Shown here one piece after another: positions 61,142 to 64,000 of a stretch of 64,000 nucleotides of DNA (position 1 is its first letter; each line of letters starts with the position of its first letter). Origin of the DNA: Pigmentiphaga litoralis (GTDB taxonomy: Bacteria > Pseudomonadota > Gammaproteobacteria > Burkholderiales > Burkholderiaceae_B). The position numbers and the translations under genes were made by a program. The notes beneath the pieces were generated by a model. It saw only the letters and a program-made list of their open reading frames with translations. It was not told the origin of the DNA and did no database searches. The stretch lies in assembly GCF_014651835.1 (NCBI RefSeq), contig NZ_BMXQ01000003.1, positions 1 through 64,000 of the forward strand, written 5' to 3'.

Positions 61142-61202
61142 GACAGTCTCCGTCTAGGGTCGATGAGGGATCGGCAGCGATCCGTTGCCCATGGTCAGGT
61201 AA

Positions 61203-61229
61203 ATCGATTTTTACGTCAATATCGATTTT
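61203..61229. promoter_or_regulatory. Direct repeat ATCGATTTT x2 between CMD and GntR genes
   Basis: ATCGATTTT occurs at 61203-61211 and 61221-61229. The second copy follows CAAT, and the pair lies midway between the divergent starts. It is the best candidate for the GntR operator, though GntR sites are usually palindromic and this is a direct repeat; the inner ATCGAT is itself a palindrome. Confidence 0.5.
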
Positions 61230-61261
61230 CAAGCGGCGTGTTTACGATATCATCGCAAGCC

Positions 61262-61930
61262 ATGAGCGCCTCTCTTACTTCCCGACTGACCCAAACGCTG
61301 CGCGACGAGCTGCTGAACGGCGCGTTCAAGCCCGGCCAACCGCTGCGGCTGAACCAGTTGTGCGAACAGTTCGACGTCAGTCTGAGCCCCTTGCGCGAAG
61401 CCATGTCCCGCCTGGCCGCCGAGGGCCTGGTGATCGCGCAGGACCAGCGCGGCTACCAGGTCGCGCCCGTGTCCCTGAAGAACCATGAAGAAATCACCGC
61501 CTTGCGGGTGATGCTCGAGCCGTGCGCCCTGCGCGCCGCCATGGCGCAGGGGGGCGAGGAATGGGAAGTCGATCTGGTGGCGGCGCATCACCGCCTGCAA
61601 ATGATCGAAAAGCGGGGCGCGGCAACCGGAGAAGCGCCCGCCGACTGGGAACAGCGGCACCGCGAATTCCACCTGACCCTGATTGGCGCCGGGCAGATGC
61701 CGGTGCTGACGCAGTTCTGCGAAAAGCTGCTGGATTTTTCGGATCGGTATCGCCGGATCTTCTTGCGGACGCGGCCGCTGGACCGGAACATTCCCGACGA
61801 GCATGACGCCATCCTCAAGGCGGCCCTGGCGCGGGATGCGGACACCGCCTGCGCCCTGCTCACGCAACATATCGAACGCACGGCCGCCAACATCTCGAAG
61901 ATGCTGACGGCTGATCTGCCCCCAGCCTGA
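61262..61930 (+). CDS. GntR-family regulator, FCD domain
   Basis: A 222-residue FadR/GntR-type repressor. The N-terminal wHTH has GAFKPGQPLRLNQLCEQF and SLSPLREAMSRLAAEGLV (about 20-58), and an all-helical FCD effector domain has the metal/effector ligands DWEQRHREFHLTLI and EHDAILKAALARD (about 135-195). ATG 61262 gives the normal start; the longer frame adds 33 residues without family features. It likely controls the divergent CMD-Bug unit in response to an organic acid. Confidence 0.9.
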   Translation: MSASLTSRLTQTLRDELLNGAFKPGQPLRLNQLCEQFDVSLSPLREAMSRLAAEGLVIAQDQRGYQVAPVSLKNHEEITALRVMLEPCALRAAMAQGGEEWEVDLVAAHHRLQMIEKRGAATGEAPADWEQRHREFHLTLIGAGQMPVLTQFCEKLLDFSDRYRRIFLRTRPLDRNIPDEHDAILKAALARDADTACALLTQHIERTAANISKMLTADLPPA

Positions 61931-61953
61931 GCCTGGAGCCGACGTTCATCGGT

Positions 61954-63882
61954 TCAGACCGGCTGCTCCGGCAGATGGTCGATGACCGCTTCCAGGCTGG
62001 CCAGGTCGGTCGGCTTGACCAGGTGGAAGTCGATGCCGGCCGACCGCGACTTCAATTTGTCGGCTGCCTGGCCATACCCCGACAGCGCCACCAGCACGGC
62101 ACGCGATGTGGCGGGTGACGCACGCAGTTCCCGCGCCAGCTGATAGCCGTCCATTAGCGGCAGGCCGATATCCAGGATGATGACCTCGGGTTGCAGGCGC
62201 CGCGCGGTTTCCAGGCCACTGACGCCGTCCAGCGCCACGGTCACGATATGCCCGCGCTCGCCCAGCAGCAGCGCCATGCCTTCGGCGGCATCGGCGTTGT
62301 CTTCCACGATCAGGATGCGTCGTGACGTAGGGTGCCCGGCAATGGCCGCGGGATCGGTCGACGCGCGGGGGCCGGGCGCGCCCAGGGGCAGGTCCAGCGT
62401 GAACACGGACCCGTTGCCCGCGCCACCGCTTTTGGCCGTGATCTGGCCGTCGTGCATGTGCGCCAGCGTCTGGGCCAGCGACAGCCCCAGGCCCAGTCCG
62501 CCTTGCGAACGGTCCAGCGACGGATCGGCCTGCATGAACAGGTCGAACACGTGGGGCAGGGTGTCGGCCGCAATGCCAATGCCGTTGTCCCGCACGCTCA
62601 GGTGCATGCGGTCGCCATGCTGTTCGGCGGTCAGCGTGATTTCGCCGCCCATGGGCGTGTACTTGGCGGCGTTGTTCAACAGGTTGCCCAGCACCTGTGC
62701 CAGCCGCACCGGGTCGGCCGACAGCCACAGTTCGTGCATCGGCATGACGGCGGTGAACGCGTGTTTGCGCTGGTCCATCAGCGGCCGCACCGCTTCGGAT
62801 GCCGCGCGCACGACGGTCGACAACGCCACCGGCTCGCGCACCAGAGAAATCTTGCCGTGCGTGATGCGGGAGACGTCGAGCAGTTCGTCGACCAGGCGGC
62901 TCAGGTGATCGACCTGCCGTGAAATGATCTCGCGCGCCTTCATCTGCACGCCGGTGGCGCTGGGTTCGATCAGGCGCATCAGTTCGACGGCATTGCGGAT
63001 CGGGGCCAGCGGATTGCGCAGTTCATGCGCCAGCATCGCCAGGAACTCGTCCTTGCGGCGGTCCGCGTCGACCAGCGCCTGCGCGGCGGCCCTGCGGTCG
63101 GTGATGTCGTGAGCAACGCCCGTCAGACGGGTGATGGCGCCATCGGCGCCGCGTATCGGAAAGCCGCGGTCATGGATCCAGGCAATCCGGCCATCGGCAT
63201 GCTGCAGCCGGTATTCCTCGTCATAGCTGCCGGTGGTGCGCGCCACGTCCAGGGCGGTTCGCACCCGTTCGCGATCGTCGGCATGCACGGGGGACCACCA
63301 CAGGTCGGGATTGGCCAGCACCGCTGCGTCGTCCACGCCCCAGACGCTGCCGATGGCCTTGCTCACGTACACATGTTCGCCCAGCGTCGGCTCGTACACC
63401 CAGAACACGTCGCCGATCGCTTCGGCCATCTGGCGGAACCGTTCTTCGCTTTCGCGCAGCGCGGCTTCGGCAGTGCGGTGCGCATCTTCGGCCGCCTTCA
63501 TGCGCAGCAGCGCGCGGACGTTGGCGATCAGTTCTTCGGGTTCGATGGGCTCGATCAGGTAGCTGTCGGCGCCGCCATCAAAGGCTTTCACGCGGTCGCG
63601 GCTCTGCACGGCCGAGGCCGACGTCTGCAGCACGATAATGGATCCGGTGACCGGGTCTTCCTTGATCCGCCGGCACACTTCCATGCCATTGATGTCGGGC
63701 AGCATCACGTCGAGCAACATCAGGCTCGGCTGTTCGCGGGCGGCGGCGTCCAGCGCTTCCTGGCCAGTGGCCGCTTCAATGACGCGATAGCCTGCCAGTT
63801 TCAGCAGACGCGACTTGGCGTAACGGCCACCTTCGTTGTCGTCGACGTTCAGAATCAGATCATTGCGGGGCGGCGTAGTCAT
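61954..63882 (-). CDS. Hybrid histidine kinase, REC-PAS-HisKA-HATPase-REC
   Basis: A 642-residue soluble signalling protein. The first receiver (8-128) has phospho-acceptor Asp58 in LLLDVMLPDINGM but reads SYLIEPIEP where a lysine usually follows the Y-L, so its switch may be atypical. A PAS/PAC sensor (147-262), a HisKA box with His286 in LAHELRNPLAP, a HATPase domain (DNGIGIA, GLGLGLSLAQTLA) and a second receiver (520-640) with LDIGLPLMDG follow. There is no membrane segment, so it senses a cytoplasmic or protein-delivered signal. Its start overlaps the stop of the upstream partial gene. Confidence 0.92.
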   Translation of the reverse strand: MTTPPRNDLILNVDDNEGGRYAKSRLLKLAGYRVIEAATGQEALDAAAREQPSLMLLDVMLPDINGMEVCRRIKEDPVTGSIIVLQTSASAVQSRDRVKAFDGGADSYLIEPIEPEELIANVRALLRMKAAEDAHRTAEAALRESEERFRQMAEAIGDVFWVYEPTLGEHVYVSKAIGSVWGVDDAAVLANPDLWWSPVHADDRERVRTALDVARTTGSYDEEYRLQHADGRIAWIHDRGFPIRGADGAITRLTGVAHDITDRRAAAQALVDADRRKDEFLAMLAHELRNPLAPIRNAVELMRLIEPSATGVQMKAREIISRQVDHLSRLVDELLDVSRITHGKISLVREPVALSTVVRAASEAVRPLMDQRKHAFTAVMPMHELWLSADPVRLAQVLGNLLNNAAKYTPMGGEITLTAEQHGDRMHLSVRDNGIGIAADTLPHVFDLFMQADPSLDRSQGGLGLGLSLAQTLAHMHDGQITAKSGGAGNGSVFTLDLPLGAPGPRASTDPAAIAGHPTSRRILIVEDNADAAEGMALLLGERGHIVTVALDGVSGLETARRLQPEVIILDIGLPLMDGYQLARELRASPATSRAVLVALSGYGQAADKLKSRSAGIDFHLVKPTDLASLEAVIDHLPEQPV

Positions 63883-64000
63883 GCCACGGAATCTCCGGAA
63901 GCGGACGAGGGCGACGACGGATCCGGGCTGTCCAGCCGCGCCAGCAAGGCCAGCACGTCATGCCGCTCCGCGGGCTTGGACAGATAGGCATCGGCGCCAA
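63879..64000 (-). CDS. Receiver-domain protein, C-terminus only (partial)
   Basis: Only the last 40 codons are in the window. They read GADAYLSKPAERHDVLALLA then a Ser/Pro-rich tail, which is the end of a response-regulator receiver domain with the conserved K-P. It is probably the C-terminal receiver of another hybrid kinase or a response regulator. It overlaps the next gene by four bases (ATGA), so the two signalling proteins are coupled and likely work in one phosphorelay. Confidence 0.82.
   Translation of the reverse strand, partial: GADAYLSKPAERHDVLALLARLDSPDPSSPSSASGDSVA

Overview
The window looks like a 64 kb piece of chromosome from a high-GC betaproteobacterium of the Burkholderiales, most likely an Alcaligenaceae member related to Bordetella, Achromobacter or Pigmentiphaga. 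This is inferred from three orphan periplasmic Bug/TctC binding proteins, the ridA-recG-oxyR-dps order, the lysyl-phosphatidylglycerol pair mprF-acvB, an Entner-Doudoroff dehydratase, and dense short-gap operons. No rRNA, phage, insertion sequence or CRISPR array was seen.

Layout. 1-2.8 kb: a small unknown gene and a YeiH-type permease divergent from its LysR regulator. 2.8-13.5 kb: an acyl-CoA catabolic block in three transcription units. The first is a translationally coupled operon (enoyl-CoA hydratase, acyl-CoA synthetase, HMG-CoA-lyase-like aldolase, thioesterase, MarR regulator). The second is crotonase, family III CoA-transferase, Bug protein and enolase-superfamily enzyme. The third runs leftward: crotonase and nitronate monooxygenase. 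All three promoters carry two copies of the same palindrome, one over the -35 and one over the -10, so the MarR protein probably controls them all. 13.6-28.4 kb: formamidase-like hydrolase, ychJ, yaaA, a PbrA/ZntA-type metal ATPase with a PbrR-like regulator, a FUSC protein, acvB-mprF, opgD and corA.

28.4-38 kb is the most accessory-looking stretch. A three-gene leftward cassette of lower GC (DUF4258-like protein, unknown 428-residue protein, GIY-YIG-domain protein) lies beside tRNA-Ala(CGC), with four GGGAAAT repeats at 21-22 bp steps just upstream of it. Further on, a nucleotidyltransferase-like gene with an in-frame TAG is coupled to an unknown partner. The pair sits between a glycosyltransferase and a polysaccharide deacetylase.

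38-44 kb: a Bug protein and an AtuA-type pair with a divergent LysR gene, then a KimA-like permease. 44.3-48.5 kb: ridA, recG, oxyR and dps (genome maintenance and peroxide defence). 48.5-58 kb: an aminobenzoate/benzoate-type CoA ligase, ubiA, a YggS-type PLP protein, proC, an MFS exporter, a queuosine-precursor-type transporter, edd and a purine permease. 58-64 kb: a BON protein, rlmJ, a Bug/carboxymuconolactone-decarboxylase-like unit with a divergent GntR regulator, and a hybrid histidine kinase whose upstream neighbour runs off the window.

Calls rest on reading motifs by eye. No homology search was run, so family names are firmer than exact substrates.
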